Notes: generated by a model from the letters alone, not told the origin. A stretch of DNA of 64,000 nt from Inquilinus sp. KBS0705 (GCA_005938025.2 VCCI02000001.1:2108001-2172000); one strand, 5' to 3'; positions 17,551-26,613 are shown, counted from the first letter of the stretch. Numbers and translations: made by a program.

Positions 17551-18312
17551 TTATTTTTTTATTTTATCTAAAAACATCCCAAGGTACTTATTAAATTCTT
17601 CGGGGCGCTCCATCATTGGCGCATGCCCGCACTTATCTATCCAGTGCAATTCGGCATTTGGCAGCAATTCGTTAAACTCAACAGCCACTTCGGGTGGTGT
17701 AATTTTATCGTCGCGGCCCCATATTAACGATACCGGCATGGTTATTTTACGCAGGTCTTTTTTCATGTTATGGCGTATGGCCGATTTTGCCATGGCCAAT
17801 ATGCGTATTACCTTATGCCTGTCGTTAATGGTTGCAAATACCTCGTTAACCAGCTCATCAGTTGCTGTAGCGGGGTCGTAAAAGGTATAAGCCACTTTTT
17901 CGCGCACAAACTCTATACTCTCGCGTCGCGGGAACGAGCCGCCAAAAGCGTTCTCGTATAAGCCCGAACTGCCGGTTAAAACAAGGGCCTTTACATACCC
18001 CGGATGCGCCAATACATATATTAAGCCTACGTGCCCGCCTAACGAGTTACCCAACAGCACTACATTACTAAGCTTTTTAAACTTTATAAATTTATGTATA
18101 TACTTTGATAAAGCACGAACCCCGGTAGTTAGCAACGGCAGGTCATAAATAGGTAGCATTGGCAAAATAACGCGGTAATTTGGGCTAAATTCTTCAACAA
18201 CTCTTTCCCAGTTGCTAAGCGCGCCCATTAAACCGTGTAAAAGCAGCAGCGGCTGGCCTTCGCCTGCTTCAATGTAACTAAAACCTTGTTCTTCTTTAAG
18301 TGCCAGATCCAT
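17551..18312 (-). CDS. Alpha/beta-fold hydrolase
   Basis: A 253-residue cytoplasmic hydrolase. The oxyanion motif LLLHGLMGALSNW, nucleophile elbow GNSLGGHVG (Ser of the triad), acid WGRDDKITPP and histidine CGHAPMMERP are all present in order, so the enzyme should be active. Substrate cannot be read from sequence. It heads the hydrolase-CBS-nadK-PorG-like operon, and a pyridoxine synthase gene often found near it in relatives is absent here. Confidence 0.9.
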   Translation of the reverse strand: MDLALKEEQGFSYIEAGEGQPLLLLHGLMGALSNWERVVEEFSPNYRVILPMLPIYDLPLLTTGVRALSKYIHKFIKFKKLSNVVLLGNSLGGHVGLIYVLAHPGYVKALVLTGSSGLYENAFGGSFPRRESIEFVREKVAYTFYDPATATDELVNEVFATINDRHKVIRILAMAKSAIRHNMKKDLRKITMPVSLIWGRDDKITPPEVAVEFNELLPNAELHWIDKCGHAPMMERPEEFNKYLGMFLDKIKK

Positions 18313-18435
18313 ATATACTTGATATCTTTTTTATGTGTAAATATATCAGACCGTTTTTAACATCAGTCTAAAATTTGTGAAATATCGATATAAAATTAGT
18401 TTAATACCGATAGCTTGCAATATAATACTAATAAA

Positions 18436-18885
18436 TTATCCTAACAGTTGCTTTACCACTTCCGATACTGTTTTACCATCGGCCTGGCCGGCAAGTTCTT
18501 TATTAGCAACCCCCATCACGCGGCCCATATCCTTAACAGAGGTTACGCCAAGGCGCTCTATCAACTGTTGTATATAGCCTTCAATTTCAAAACGGCTCAT
18601 TTGCTGCGGCAAGTAGGGCTCTATTACATACATTTCGGCCATCTCTATCTCGTACAGATCCTCGCGGTTTTGCGTCTTGTAAATATCTGCCGACTCTTTA
18701 CGCTGCTTTATCAGCTTTTGCAAAACTTTTATTTCGGCCTCCTGGGTTAATTCGTCAGCGGCGCCTTTTTCGGTTTTTGCTACTAATAATGCCGATTTAA
18801 TGGCACGCAAGCCCCTAAGCCTGTCGGGTTGTTTGGCCAGCATAGCTTGTTTAATATCCTGGTCTATTTGAGTGATAAGAGACAT
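18436..18885 (-). CDS. GatB/YqeY domain protein
   Basis: A 149-residue protein of the YqeY family, with the helical start SLITQIDQDIKQAMLAKQPDRLRGLRAIKSALL, the conserved centre LQKLIKQRKESADIYK and the C-terminal GKxVSEVVKQLLG ending. The family shares the tail domain of the GatB amidotransferase subunit and probably contacts tRNA; its cellular role is not firmly known. It stands alone, with a 123-base gap downstream and a pair of hairpin repeats upstream. Confidence 0.93.
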   Translation of the reverse strand: MSLITQIDQDIKQAMLAKQPDRLRGLRAIKSALLVAKTEKGAADELTQEAEIKVLQKLIKQRKESADIYKTQNREDLYEIEMAEMYVIEPYLPQQMSRFEIEGYIQQLIERLGVTSVKDMGRVMGVANKELAGQADGKTVSEVVKQLLG

Positions 18886-18940
18886 CCTGTTTGTGATTTT
18901 AGATTTACGATCTTAGATTTTATTCTTATTTATGATTTCC

Positions 18941-19077
18941 ACTTGTCAGTCTGAGCCCGTCGAAGACCTATCCAGTTATGCTTCGACAAGCTCAGCATGA
19001 CATATATATTTTCACTTGTCAGTCTGAGCCCGTCGAGGACCTATCTAATTGTGCTTCGACAAGCTCAGCATGACATA
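18941..19077. repeat. Two tandem REP-like hairpins
   Basis: Two near-identical 64-base copies start at 18941 and 19014 (period 73). In each, TGTCAGTCTGAGCCCGTCGA pairs with a later segment containing TTCGACAAGCTCAGCATGACA, giving a long imperfect hairpin. The copies differ by about five substitutions. They fill the gap between the SDR gene and yqeY. Confidence 0.9.
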
Positions 19078-19119
19078 CTTTTTTTCATCTGCACATCTGT
19101 AATCTGCACATCTGCAAAT

Positions 19120-19878
19120 CTACTTCCTGTTTATTACAGTTGCAGCCGCTTGCGCGGTAGGCATTATAGTTAGTTCGTTTATATTAACATGTGCCGGGCG
19201 CGATGCTGCAAACCAAATGGTTTCGGCTACATCCTGTGCTACTAATGGCTCAAACCCGTCGTATACCTTTTTTGCTCTGTCTTTATCGCCCTTAAAGCGC
19301 ACTTCCGAAAATTCGGTTTCTACAGCGCCCGGGTGTACAGCGGTAACCCGTATGCCGTGGTTTACCAAATCAAGCCGCATACCTTTATTAAGCGCATCAA
19401 CCGCATGCTTGGTGGCGCAATATACGTTGCCGTTAGGGTAAACCTCTTTCCCGGCTATCGACCCTAAATTAATAATGTGGCCAAAGCCATTATCTATCAT
19501 CCAGTTGCTTACCACTTTGCTTACGTATAATAAACCCTTTATGTTGGTATCTATCATTGTTTCCCAATCGTCAATATCGCCCTTATCAATGGGGTCGAGC
19601 CCCTGGCTAAGGCCCGCGTTGTTTACCAAAACGTTTACCTGTTTCCATTCGGCGGGCAGGTTGTTAAGGTTATCAATAACGGCCTGGCGGCTGCGTACAT
19701 CAAAGCAGCAAATCGCTATCTCTACATTGTACTTATCGTTTAGTTGCTGGGCAAGGCGTTCAAGCCGTTGCATACGGCGGCCGGTAAGTATTAAGTTAAA
19801 ACCCTCGCGGGCAAAGGTATGTGCGCAGGCCTCGCCTATCCCGGCGGTAGCTCCTGTTATCAATGCAATTTTAGCCAT
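19120..19878 (-). CDS. YdfG-like short-chain dehydrogenase
   Basis: A 252-residue classical SDR. Cofactor motif TGATAGIGEACA is at residues 8-19, NNAG follows beta-4, and the catalytic Ser, Tyr and Lys appear in NLGSIAG and YCATKHA. The segment AVETEFSEVRFKGD strongly resembles YdfG-type NADP-dependent 3-hydroxy-acid (allo-threonine) dehydrogenases, so an NADP-linked hydroxy-acid or amino-acid substrate is likely. It is a single-gene unit downstream of porT, with repeats after its stop. Confidence 0.9.
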   Translation of the reverse strand: MAKIALITGATAGIGEACAHTFAREGFNLILTGRRMQRLERLAQQLNDKYNVEIAICCFDVRSRQAVIDNLNNLPAEWKQVNVLVNNAGLSQGLDPIDKGDIDDWETMIDTNIKGLLYVSKVVSNWMIDNGFGHIINLGSIAGKEVYPNGNVYCATKHAVDALNKGMRLDLVNHGIRVTAVHPGAVETEFSEVRFKGDKDRAKKVYDGFEPLVAQDVAETIWFAASRPAHVNINELTIMPTAQAAATVINRK

Positions 19879-19958
19879 AGGTATAATAACTATCCGCAGC
19901 GAAATTATGTTTTTTATTTTGTTGTACCCGATAAAAGAATGTAAAGCTTAGGTAACCA

Positions 19959-20687
19959 TTACTCAAAGTAAAGGCTAAACATAATGGTATGCAGGCCAAG
20001 CGAGCTTATAGGGGTTGAATAGGGGTGATTTTCGGGAACCAGCATATTGGTAAAGCTGTTACTTAATTTTACTTCGGGCGATAGCTTAAAGTATTCAAAA
20101 TAAATGTCAAAGCCAAAACCAGCCTCATACGATGAGTAGCTCTTTACATTTTTAACCGCTTTTTCAAGCGGACTTGCATTGGCATCGCTGTTTTTTTTGG
20201 AACCGATAGCATTCGAAAATTTGGCCCCACCTATTAAATAAGCCCTAACGTTACCCACACGATCAGACTTCAGCTTTAGCTGCAGCGGGAAATCAACTGT
20301 GGTGGTTTGTACCGATTTATCTACATCCTGCGATGGGGTTTTATAGGCATAACTAAGCGACCGGTCGGCAAACACCAAAGCCGGGGTAATACGTGCCTCT
20401 AAATGGTCGGTAAGGCGGTAGCGGGTTATAAACCCCACTGCAAAGCCGGGTAGTGTTTTTGAGCTGATGCTGTTTAACGAGTCGGTAATGTTTCGGTTCA
20501 CATCAGCATCAAAATATGGTTTGCGCCAATCGGGCTTTTTTACAATTTTAAAACTGCTTTGTACAAACGAGAATGTAAAACCAAAACTCAGGTCGTTTTG
20601 GTCGGCGCCGCCACCGTATGCCTGCGCAAATAGCAAATTGCTGCAGCCCATCAATAAAATAAAGATGAAGTAGCGGGTTTTGATCAT
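19959..20687 (-). CDS. porT: PorT family outer-membrane protein (type IX secretion)
   Basis: A 242-residue barrel with signal peptide MIKTRYFIFILLMGCSNLLFA. The mature protein shows the PorT/OMP_b-brl pattern of short amphipathic strands, including FSFGFTFSFVQSSFKIVKKPDW and the end SSLGLHTIMFSLYFE. PorT is needed for type IX secretion and gliding in related bacteria. The ATG overlaps the ubiE stop by four bases; ubiE-porT adjacency is recurrent in Bacteroidota, which raises confidence above the sequence alone. Confidence 0.85.
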   Translation of the reverse strand: MIKTRYFIFILLMGCSNLLFAQAYGGGADQNDLSFGFTFSFVQSSFKIVKKPDWRKPYFDADVNRNITDSLNSISSKTLPGFAVGFITRYRLTDHLEARITPALVFADRSLSYAYKTPSQDVDKSVQTTTVDFPLQLKLKSDRVGNVRAYLIGGAKFSNAIGSKKNSDANASPLEKAVKNVKSYSSYEAGFGFDIYFEYFKLSPEVKLSNSFTNMLVPENHPYSTPISSLGLHTIMFSLYFE

Positions 20688-21415
20688 TTAATACCGGTAT
20701 ATATTGAACAGATACCAAACGCTAAAGGCCTGCTTTTGGTATGTTTAAAGCCTGCCTTATCCATTATAGCGGTAAAAGCCGCTCCATCAGGGAAGGCCGC
20801 TACCGACTCGGGCAGGTAAGTATAAGCCCTGGCATCCTTTGAAAAAAGCTTGCCAATACCCGGGGTAATATAATTAAAGTAGAATTGATAAAGCTGCTTT
20901 ACGGGGAAGCCCTTTGGTTTTGAAAACTCAAGCACCACTGCTTTACCACCGGGTTTTAACACCCTGTATATATCGGTAAGGCCTTTTTCAAGGTCCTCAA
21001 AATTGCGTACGCCATAAGCCACAGTTACGGCATCAAACTCATCAGCCTCAAAGGGCAGCTTTTCCGAATCGCCGAGCCTTACTTCAAACTTATCAGATAG
21101 TTTGCGTTTCAATATCTTTTGGTCGGCAATATCCAGCATGCCCCGGGAGATATCTACACCGATGATCTTTTTAGGCTTAAGTATGGATAAAGCTTCAAAG
21201 GCAAAATCGCCGGTGCCGGTAGCCACGTCCAATATCAGCTGTGGTTTAAGTTCCTTCAGCTCGTTAATTGCTATTTTGCGCCAGATGATATCAATACCCA
21301 GCGACATAAAGTGGTTCAAAAAATCGTAGGTTTTTGATATATTGTTAAACATATCGGCCACCTGCTCTTTTTTGGTGCCCTGCTTGTCCTGGTACGGTGT
21401 TACAGTTTTGCTCAT
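20684..21415 (-). CDS. ubiE: Demethylmenaquinone methyltransferase UbiE/MenG
   Basis: SAM-dependent enzyme that makes menaquinone, the electron acceptor of the complex I encoded at the window's left end. The SAM motif LDVATGTGDFAFEAL and the family signature GVRNFEDLEKGLTDIYRVLKPGGKAVVLEFSKP (split here by context) are present. I place the start at the ATG at 21415 (MSKTVTPYQDK), giving 243 residues, the normal length; an open frame reaches 21535 but adds an atypical N-terminus. Its stop overlaps porT. Confidence 0.95.
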   Translation of the reverse strand: MSKTVTPYQDKQGTKKEQVADMFNNISKTYDFLNHFMSLGIDIIWRKIAINELKELKPQLILDVATGTGDFAFEALSILKPKKIIGVDISRGMLDIADQKILKRKLSDKFEVRLGDSEKLPFEADEFDAVTVAYGVRNFEDLEKGLTDIYRVLKPGGKAVVLEFSKPKGFPVKQLYQFYFNYITPGIGKLFSKDARAYTYLPESVAAFPDGAAFTAIMDKAGFKHTKSRPLAFGICSIYTGIK

Positions 21416-21684
21416 GTGTTGTGGCGGCAAAGATAACGGTTTTGGTTTAGTTGAAGTCACACCGTTGTAACTTGAGATTATTAAGTCCCTGTTTTTTAAA
21501 CTTGGCATCGCAAGTTGCAGCATCAACATTAGCATAAAAAGGCTAATTTCAGCTAAATTAGTCTAAAAAGGCTAATCGTTAATGCTACTTACTTCACTAT
21601 AAACCCTCAAATACGAACTCAATTATGAAATATTACGGGAAACCTATATCTTCACCGTACAACAAACCTAATGCTAATTCCATC

Positions 21685-23061
21685 ATGAAAGAAGAAAACC
21701 CGGAAGCATCCCGCAGGGGCTTTATTAAAAAGCTGGCCACTACTGCCGCGGCAGTAACAGCAGGCAGCAGCTTAATTGCAGCAGATAAAAATCAAGGCAG
21801 TTTTCATTATCTGAAACAACAGTATAACCGCATTGGCGCTAACGACCAGGTGAACATTGCCCTGATAGGTGCCGGCGGTATGGGCTCGTCGGATACTAAC
21901 ACCGCCCTGCAAATACCCGGCGTAAAACTGGTTGCCGTATGCGATTTATACGATGGCCGCTTAAAAGACGCCAAAACCAAATGGGGTGCAGATATTTATA
22001 CCACCAAAGTTTACAAGGAGATACTTAACCGTAAAGATGTAGATGCGGTAATTATAGCCACGCCCGACCACTGGCACCAGCAAATTTCTGTTGATGCTAT
22101 GCATGCAGGCAAGCACGTTTATTGCGAAAAGCCGATGGTACACTCGGTAATGGAAGGCCCTGCAGTAATAAAAGCGCAGCAGGAAACCGGCAAGGTTTTC
22201 CAGGTTGGCAGCCAGGGTGTTTCCAGCTTAGGTAACGAGAAAGCCCGCGAACTGCTAAAATCAGGCGCCATAGGCGAATTAAACTACGCCGAAGGCTTTT
22301 GGGCACGCCGCGGCGCGGTAGAAGTTTGGCAATACCCTATACCCGATGATGCTTCAACACAAACGGTTGATTGGGAAACCTATATCAGCAACGCGCCAAA
22401 ACGCCCGTTTGATTCAAAAAGGTTCTTCCGCTGGAGGAATTATACCGATTACGGTACCGGTATGGCAGGCGACTTATTTGTGCACCTGTTTAGCAGCCTG
22501 CACTTTATAACCGGCTCAATGGGCCCTAATAAAATATACGCGTCAGGCGGTTTACGCTACTGGAACGATGGCCGCGAAGTACCTGATGTTTTGCTGGGTA
22601 CATTTGATTATGCTAAAGCTGCCGCACACCCGGCGTTTAACCTAAGCCTGCGCTGTAACTTTGTTGATGGCACCAGTGGCACTACCTACCTGCGCTTAGT
22701 GGGCAGCGAAGGTGCTATGGATGTTGAATGGGACAGGGTTACCCTTAAACGTAACAAGGTAATTGATAACACCGACCCTTTCTATATCGAAAAAATGAAA
22801 CAAATGGGCCAGGCTACCAGCGGGCGCAAGCAAATGCTGCCACCCGAGCAAATAACCTTCGACGCTGAAAAAGGTTATTTGGGCGGCCCTTACGACCACA
22901 TGAACAACTTTATAACCGCTATACGTACCAACGGCAAAGTAACCGAGGATGCTATTTTTGGCTATCGCGCGGCTGCCCCTGCCCTGCTATGTAACGATAG
23001 TTACTTTAAAAACGCCCCAATGTTTTGGGATCCTGAAAAAATGAAAATGGTGAAATCATAA
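21685..23061 (+). CDS. Tat-exported Gfo/Idh/MocA family oxidoreductase
   Basis: A 458-residue NAD(P)-dependent oxidoreductase. The N-terminus holds a twin-arginine signal (SRRGFIKKLATTAAAVTAG), so the enzyme folds in the cytoplasm and is exported. The Rossmann motif IALIGAGGMGSSD and the conserved EKPMVHS lysine-proline motif follow. A longer start at 21625 is possible. The DUF1080 gene begins eight bases downstream, a pairing often seen in sugar or glycoside catabolism by redox chemistry; the substrate here is unknown. Confidence 0.92.
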   Translation: MKEENPEASRRGFIKKLATTAAAVTAGSSLIAADKNQGSFHYLKQQYNRIGANDQVNIALIGAGGMGSSDTNTALQIPGVKLVAVCDLYDGRLKDAKTKWGADIYTTKVYKEILNRKDVDAVIIATPDHWHQQISVDAMHAGKHVYCEKPMVHSVMEGPAVIKAQQETGKVFQVGSQGVSSLGNEKARELLKSGAIGELNYAEGFWARRGAVEVWQYPIPDDASTQTVDWETYISNAPKRPFDSKRFFRWRNYTDYGTGMAGDLFVHLFSSLHFITGSMGPNKIYASGGLRYWNDGREVPDVLLGTFDYAKAAAHPAFNLSLRCNFVDGTSGTTYLRLVGSEGAMDVEWDRVTLKRNKVIDNTDPFYIEKMKQMGQATSGRKQMLPPEQITFDAEKGYLGGPYDHMNNFITAIRTNGKVTEDAIFGYRAAAPALLCNDSYFKNAPMFWDPEKMKMVKS

Positions 23062-23068
23062 TATTTAT

Positions 23069-23773
23069 ATGCAGCATAAATTAAAAACCTTAAGCCTTGC
23101 AGCAGCTATGGCTTTTACCTTTGCGCAAAGCTTTGCACAGGCAAAAAAGGGCCAGTGGGTAAGCTTGTTTAATGGTAAGGACCTTACCGGCTGGCACAGC
23201 TTTAATAAGACCACGCCGGTACAAAACTGGGAAATTGAAGATGGCGCCCTGGTTTGCCTTGGCGCGGTAAAAGGCACCGATACCGGCGGCGACATTATTA
23301 GCGATGGCCAGTACGATAACTTTGAACTTACCTGGCAATGGAAGATTGACAAAGCCAGCAACAGTGGCGTTTTATACCATGTTGTTGAAGACAAAAAGTA
23401 CAATGCCAGTTATGTGACCGGCCCCGAGTACCAGATAATTGATGATATTGGCTGGGTACCTGATGTTTTAGAAGAGTGGCAAAAAACTGGTGCCGATTAT
23501 GCCATGCACATCCCCAACGATCAAAAAAAGATAATGCCCGTTGGCCAATGGAACACCAGTAAAATTGTATTTGACCACGGCCATGTAGAGCACTGGCTAA
23601 ACGGCAAAAAGATACTAGAGTTTACTGCCTGGGATGCCGACTGGCAAAAGAAAAAAGCCGAAGGCAAGTGGAAAGACCACCCCGAATACGGCCTGGCCAA
23701 AATAGGCCACATTGCCCTGCAAGACCACGGGCATAAGGCCTACTTTAAAAACATAATGCTAAAGCAATTGTAA
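23069..23773 (+). CDS. DUF1080 (3-keto-disaccharide hydrolase family) secreted protein
   Basis: A 234-residue exported protein with signal peptide ending FAQSFAQA and the family opening WVSLFNGKDLTGWHSF. Core motifs include NFELTWQWKI, NSGVLYHV and GPEYQIIDD, from a concanavalin-like jelly roll. Members hydrolyse 3-keto-glycosides produced by Gfo/Idh oxidoreductases, so with the preceding gene it may form a two-step extracytoplasmic glycoside cleavage route (inference from family knowledge). A strong terminator follows at 23788. Confidence 0.92.
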   Translation: MQHKLKTLSLAAAMAFTFAQSFAQAKKGQWVSLFNGKDLTGWHSFNKTTPVQNWEIEDGALVCLGAVKGTDTGGDIISDGQYDNFELTWQWKIDKASNSGVLYHVVEDKKYNASYVTGPEYQIIDDIGWVPDVLEEWQKTGADYAMHIPNDQKKIMPVGQWNTSKIVFDHGHVEHWLNGKKILEFTAWDADWQKKKAEGKWKDHPEYGLAKIGHIALQDHGHKAYFKNIMLKQL

Positions 23774-23787
23774 CAATTAAAATTACA

Positions 23788-23821
23788 GCATTGACAACTT
23801 TTTAAAAGAAGTTGTCAATGC
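23788..23821 (+). terminator. Terminator after the DUF1080 gene
   Basis: Perfect 13-base stems GCATTGACAACTT and AAGTTGTCAATGC with an eight-base loop, 15 bases after the stop codon. A T-rich stretch follows about ten bases later. Confidence 0.8.
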
Positions 23822-23950
23822 TTGGTTATCGTTATTTTTTCCGTGAACTTTTTGGTCACTTAAATTGTAAAATACGCCTCCAAAATAGGCCGAAAATCTC
23901 ATCATGAAAAATCACCCCGCCTGGCTTTTTCTTTTTTAGTACTTGTATTA

Positions 23951-24070
23951 ATGGAATATAATTTTATATTAGTTAACCAATCAGGGACAAAAAAAAAGAA
24001 TAGATCTCCCCATAGCAACCAAAAAAAGTGGAAAGCTTTAAGTAAGGCTGTGGAATACAAAGAGGGATAA
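23951..24070 (+). CDS. Candidate small basic protein, 39 residues
   Basis: ATG at 23951 to TAA at 24070. The peptide opens MEYNFILVNQSGTKKKNRSP and ends HSNQKKWKALSKAVEYKEG: a hydrophobic start, a lysine cluster and a basic helix. I do not recognise the family. Two points argue that it is real: a bidirectional terminator begins at the base after its stop, and a decayed but colinear relative lies at 8751-8856. The opposite-strand gene downstream is convergent. Function unknown; nucleic-acid binding would fit the charge but is speculation. Confidence 0.5.
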   Translation: MEYNFILVNQSGTKKKNRSPHSNQKKWKALSKAVEYKEG

Positions 24071-24104
24071 AAAAAGAGGCTACCTTTAAAGATAGCCTCT
24101 TTTT
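24071..24104. terminator. Bidirectional terminator
   Basis: Stems AAAAAGAGGCTA (24071-24082) and TAGCCTCTTTTT (24093-24104), perfectly paired, with A and T runs at both outer edges. It serves the small ORF on the plus strand and the aldo/keto reductase on the minus strand, whose stop codon begins two bases further on. Confidence 0.9.
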
Positions 24105-24105
24105 A

Positions 24106-25137
24106 TTAATAAAATTTTGGTAGTGGGTTTAGCTTAGTATCCTGCCTTTGATGCCAGTATGGGTATATTGGCGGCACCTCACTTGCCGCATCCAGCTTCT
24201 TAATTTGGTCGATAGTAAGGCTCCATCCTACTGCGCCAAGGTTTTGCTTTAGCTGCTCTTCGTTACGGGCCCCAATAACAATATTAGCTACTGTCGGCCT
24301 CTTTATCAGCCAGTTAATGGCCACTTGCGCTACCGATTTGCCGGTTTCTTCGGCTACCTCGTCTAATACATCCACAATCTTATAAAGGCGCTCAAAATCA
24401 GTTTCGGGGCCATGGCTGCCACCCTGGCTACGTCGGTTATCCTGCGGTATAGGCTGCCCCCTGCGGAACTTACCTCCCAACTGGCCGGATGCCAGTGGGC
24501 TCCATACAATGGTGCTCACTTTTTGGTCGATACCTAAAGGCATAAGTTCCCATTCAAATTCCCTGTCTAACAGCGAGTAATATGCCTGGTGGCCTATATA
24601 TTTGGCCCAGCCATAACGCTCGGATACAGAAAGTGATTTCATTAAATGCCAGCCCGAAAAGTTGGAACAGGCAATGTAACGTACTTTACCGCTGCTAATT
24701 AGGTCATCTAAAGCACGCAGGGTTTCCTCAACAGGTGTGTTACCGTCAAAGCCATGCATGTGGTAAATATCTATATGATCTGTTTGCAAGCGGCGCAGGC
24801 TATTCTCGGCCGATTTAATAAGATGAAACCTTGATGAGCCTACATCATTGGCATCGTCACTCATCCTAAAAGTAGCCTTGGTAGATATTAAAACCCTGTC
24901 GCGCAGGCCTTCCAGCGCCTGGCCTAATATCTCTTCAGATGTGCCGTTTGAGTAAACATCCGCCGTATCAAACATGTTTACGCCCGCGTCGAGGCAAAGG
25001 CCTACCATCTTCTTAGCGTCGTCCAGTTGGGTATTGCCCCAGGCTTTAAAAAACTTGTTAGTGCCGCCAAATGTAGCAGTACCAAAACTAAGCACAGGCA
25101 CCTGTAAACCCGAGCCGCCTAATTGTCTGTATTCCAT
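24106..25137 (-). CDS. Aldo/keto reductase
   Basis: A 343-residue NADPH-dependent TIM-barrel enzyme. The start MEYRQLGGSGLQVPVLSFGTATFG, the catalytic Asp/Tyr in NMFDTADVYSNGTSE, Lys in LISTKATFRM and His in DIYHMHGFD form the usual tetrad, and VANIVIGARNEEQLKQNLGAV is the cofactor-binding end. It resembles the YajO/Kv-beta-like branch. It is transcribed alone; the sugar or aldehyde substrate cannot be inferred. Confidence 0.94.
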   Translation of the reverse strand: MEYRQLGGSGLQVPVLSFGTATFGGTNKFFKAWGNTQLDDAKKMVGLCLDAGVNMFDTADVYSNGTSEEILGQALEGLRDRVLISTKATFRMSDDANDVGSSRFHLIKSAENSLRRLQTDHIDIYHMHGFDGNTPVEETLRALDDLISSGKVRYIACSNFSGWHLMKSLSVSERYGWAKYIGHQAYYSLLDREFEWELMPLGIDQKVSTIVWSPLASGQLGGKFRRGQPIPQDNRRSQGGSHGPETDFERLYKIVDVLDEVAEETGKSVAQVAINWLIKRPTVANIVIGARNEEQLKQNLGAVGWSLTIDQIKKLDAASEVPPIYPYWHQRQDTKLNPLPKFY

Positions 25138-25243
25138 AGTGTATGAATTTTGATGTAAGCAGTATTTTTCATCCCTACAAGTTCAAATCTAGCTGATAGC
25201 GACCAAACTTATATCATATAAAAACCATAAAGAAAATTAACCC

Positions 25244-25744
25244 TTATAGTCGTTTCTCGTAAACATAAAAACTTAATCCGGGCCTAAACGCAAGGGTTAT
25301 TTCGCCGCCAAATGTGTAACCCACCTTGGGGAAAAGCCTTTGGGTTGCAGCATTTTGGCTATTAGTATCAACACGTACTAAATTAATGCCACGCTCTGCA
25401 GCCACCTTATCTGCCTGTAACAGTAAAGCCTCTGCAATGCCCTTACCCCTATGCCGCGGACTAACCGCCAGCCTGTGTGTAACAATAGCCGTTTCGCTAG
25501 TATCCCAGCCAACCTGCTCATATTCGGGATATTGCTCGGTAGTGATAGCCGTAACCCCGGCTATATCTCCCTCAATATCAGCTACCCATAGTTGGCCAAG
25601 CTCAATATCCTGCCTAAAAACATCAGGGTTAGGGTAAGTGCTATCCCACTGCATATTGCCTGCAGCACGCATTAAAGGCACCACCTCGGCTATGATCTGC
25701 ATTATCTGAGGTATATCTGTTAGGGTTGCAAGTCGTATGACCAT
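25244..25744 (-). CDS. GNAT family N-acetyltransferase
   Basis: A 166-residue acetyltransferase. The acetyl-CoA loop motif is RHRGKGIAEALL within LAVSPRHRGKGIAEALLLQA, followed by GINLVRVDTNSQNAATQRLFPKVGYTFGG, typical of motif B. I chose the ATG at 25744 (MVIRLATLTDIPQIM): this leaves a normal 25-base gap after the upstream gene, while the longer frame would overlap it. Acceptor unknown. It may share a transcript with the S24 repressor gene. Confidence 0.88.
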   Translation of the reverse strand: MVIRLATLTDIPQIMQIIAEVVPLMRAAGNMQWDSTYPNPDVFRQDIELGQLWVADIEGDIAGVTAITTEQYPEYEQVGWDTSETAIVTHRLAVSPRHRGKGIAEALLLQADKVAAERGINLVRVDTNSQNAATQRLFPKVGYTFGGEITLAFRPGLSFYVYEKRL

Positions 25745-25769
25745 ATATAACTGATTATCTGCACATCTA

Positions 25770-26465
25770 TTAATGATTATGCTTTTTATGAATGTCCTTA
25801 ACCAGGCAAAGCTTCTTAATTTCATCTATACGGATAGAGAACGGCGCGTACTTTAAACGGTTACCCACCATCTCGGTAACATTATCCGAATGGGCTATAA
25901 CCTCCTCGGGGTTATCGCTGGCTAACAGGCGTTTATACATGCGGTAATCGCCCCATTCAATATAGTAAACCTCGCCGGGAAGTATCTTTTTATCAGATAT
26001 TATCTTTAAAGCCACCCAACAGCCGTTTTCTAAGTAAGGATACATAGAATGCCCCCAAACCGGCAAGGCAAAATCACATTCCTCAATACCCGGAAAATTC
26101 ATACGCCCTACCGGGTGAGCATCATTAATATCGTTGTAAACCTCAACACCCGAGGCAGTTGCAGTTATCTCATACATCGGTATACCTTCCTCACGCAACA
26201 CAGAAACTACAGGCTTCTCCGTATATTTTTTACCACCTAATAAATCTCTGTATTTTTCTTTAAAAACTCTTAATTTCTCAGGATCAATATTTTGCCTGCT
26301 CTTAATAATTTCGGTAATAGAACTTGCCGAATTAAAGCCAAGCGTCTCGGCCAGCTCCGAATTATTGCTAAAAGCTTTCCCCCGTAATTGATTATATAAA
26401 ATTATAAACTCCAGCGTTTCAGGGCGTACCGTTTTAATTTTATTAGGCTTTAATGAGTCTTCCAT
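25770..26465 (-). CDS. HTH transcriptional repressor with S24 (LexA-like) peptidase domain
   Basis: A 231-residue protein with an N-terminal helix-turn-helix (about residues 17-70, including LAETLGFNSASSITEIIK) and a C-terminal S24 domain. The presumed Ser140 lies in PVWGHSMYPYLENGCWV and the Lys178 partner in EWGDYRMYKRLL, so self-cleavage is possible. Such proteins act as phage CI-type or SOS-type repressors. It is divergent from two small genes and a palindrome sits in the shared promoter region. The phage cluster begins 4.5 kb away, so a functional link is open. Confidence 0.88.
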   Translation of the reverse strand: MEDSLKPNKIKTVRPETLEFIILYNQLRGKAFSNNSELAETLGFNSASSITEIIKSRQNIDPEKLRVFKEKYRDLLGGKKYTEKPVVSVLREEGIPMYEITATASGVEVYNDINDAHPVGRMNFPGIEECDFALPVWGHSMYPYLENGCWVALKIISDKKILPGEVYYIEWGDYRMYKRLLASDNPEEVIAHSDNVTEMVGNRLKYAPFSIRIDEIKKLCLVKDIHKKHNH

Positions 26466-26494
26466 ATCACACAGAATTATTTTACAATTTTTTC

Positions 26495-26526
26495 TTGATT
26501 ATAATAAAGATATTTCTTTATATTTG
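26495..26526 (+). promoter_or_regulatory. Divergent promoter with palindromic operator candidate
   Basis: TATATTTG at 26519-26526 matches the Bacteroidota -7 box TAnnTTTG, with TTG at 26495-26497 as the -33 element 21 bases upstream. The palindrome ATAAAGA-N4-TCTTTAT (26504-26521) lies between them. On the other strand TATCTTTA gives a seven-of-eight -7 box toward the S24 gene. A repressor bound here could control both directions. Confidence 0.6.
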
Positions 26527-26613
26527 TCCCGTTATACAATGCTAATGTAACACAAAATATTTACAAAGCAAATTATTACTTAAAGAAATTAAAGAAAAAA
26601 TAAATAAAAAATT

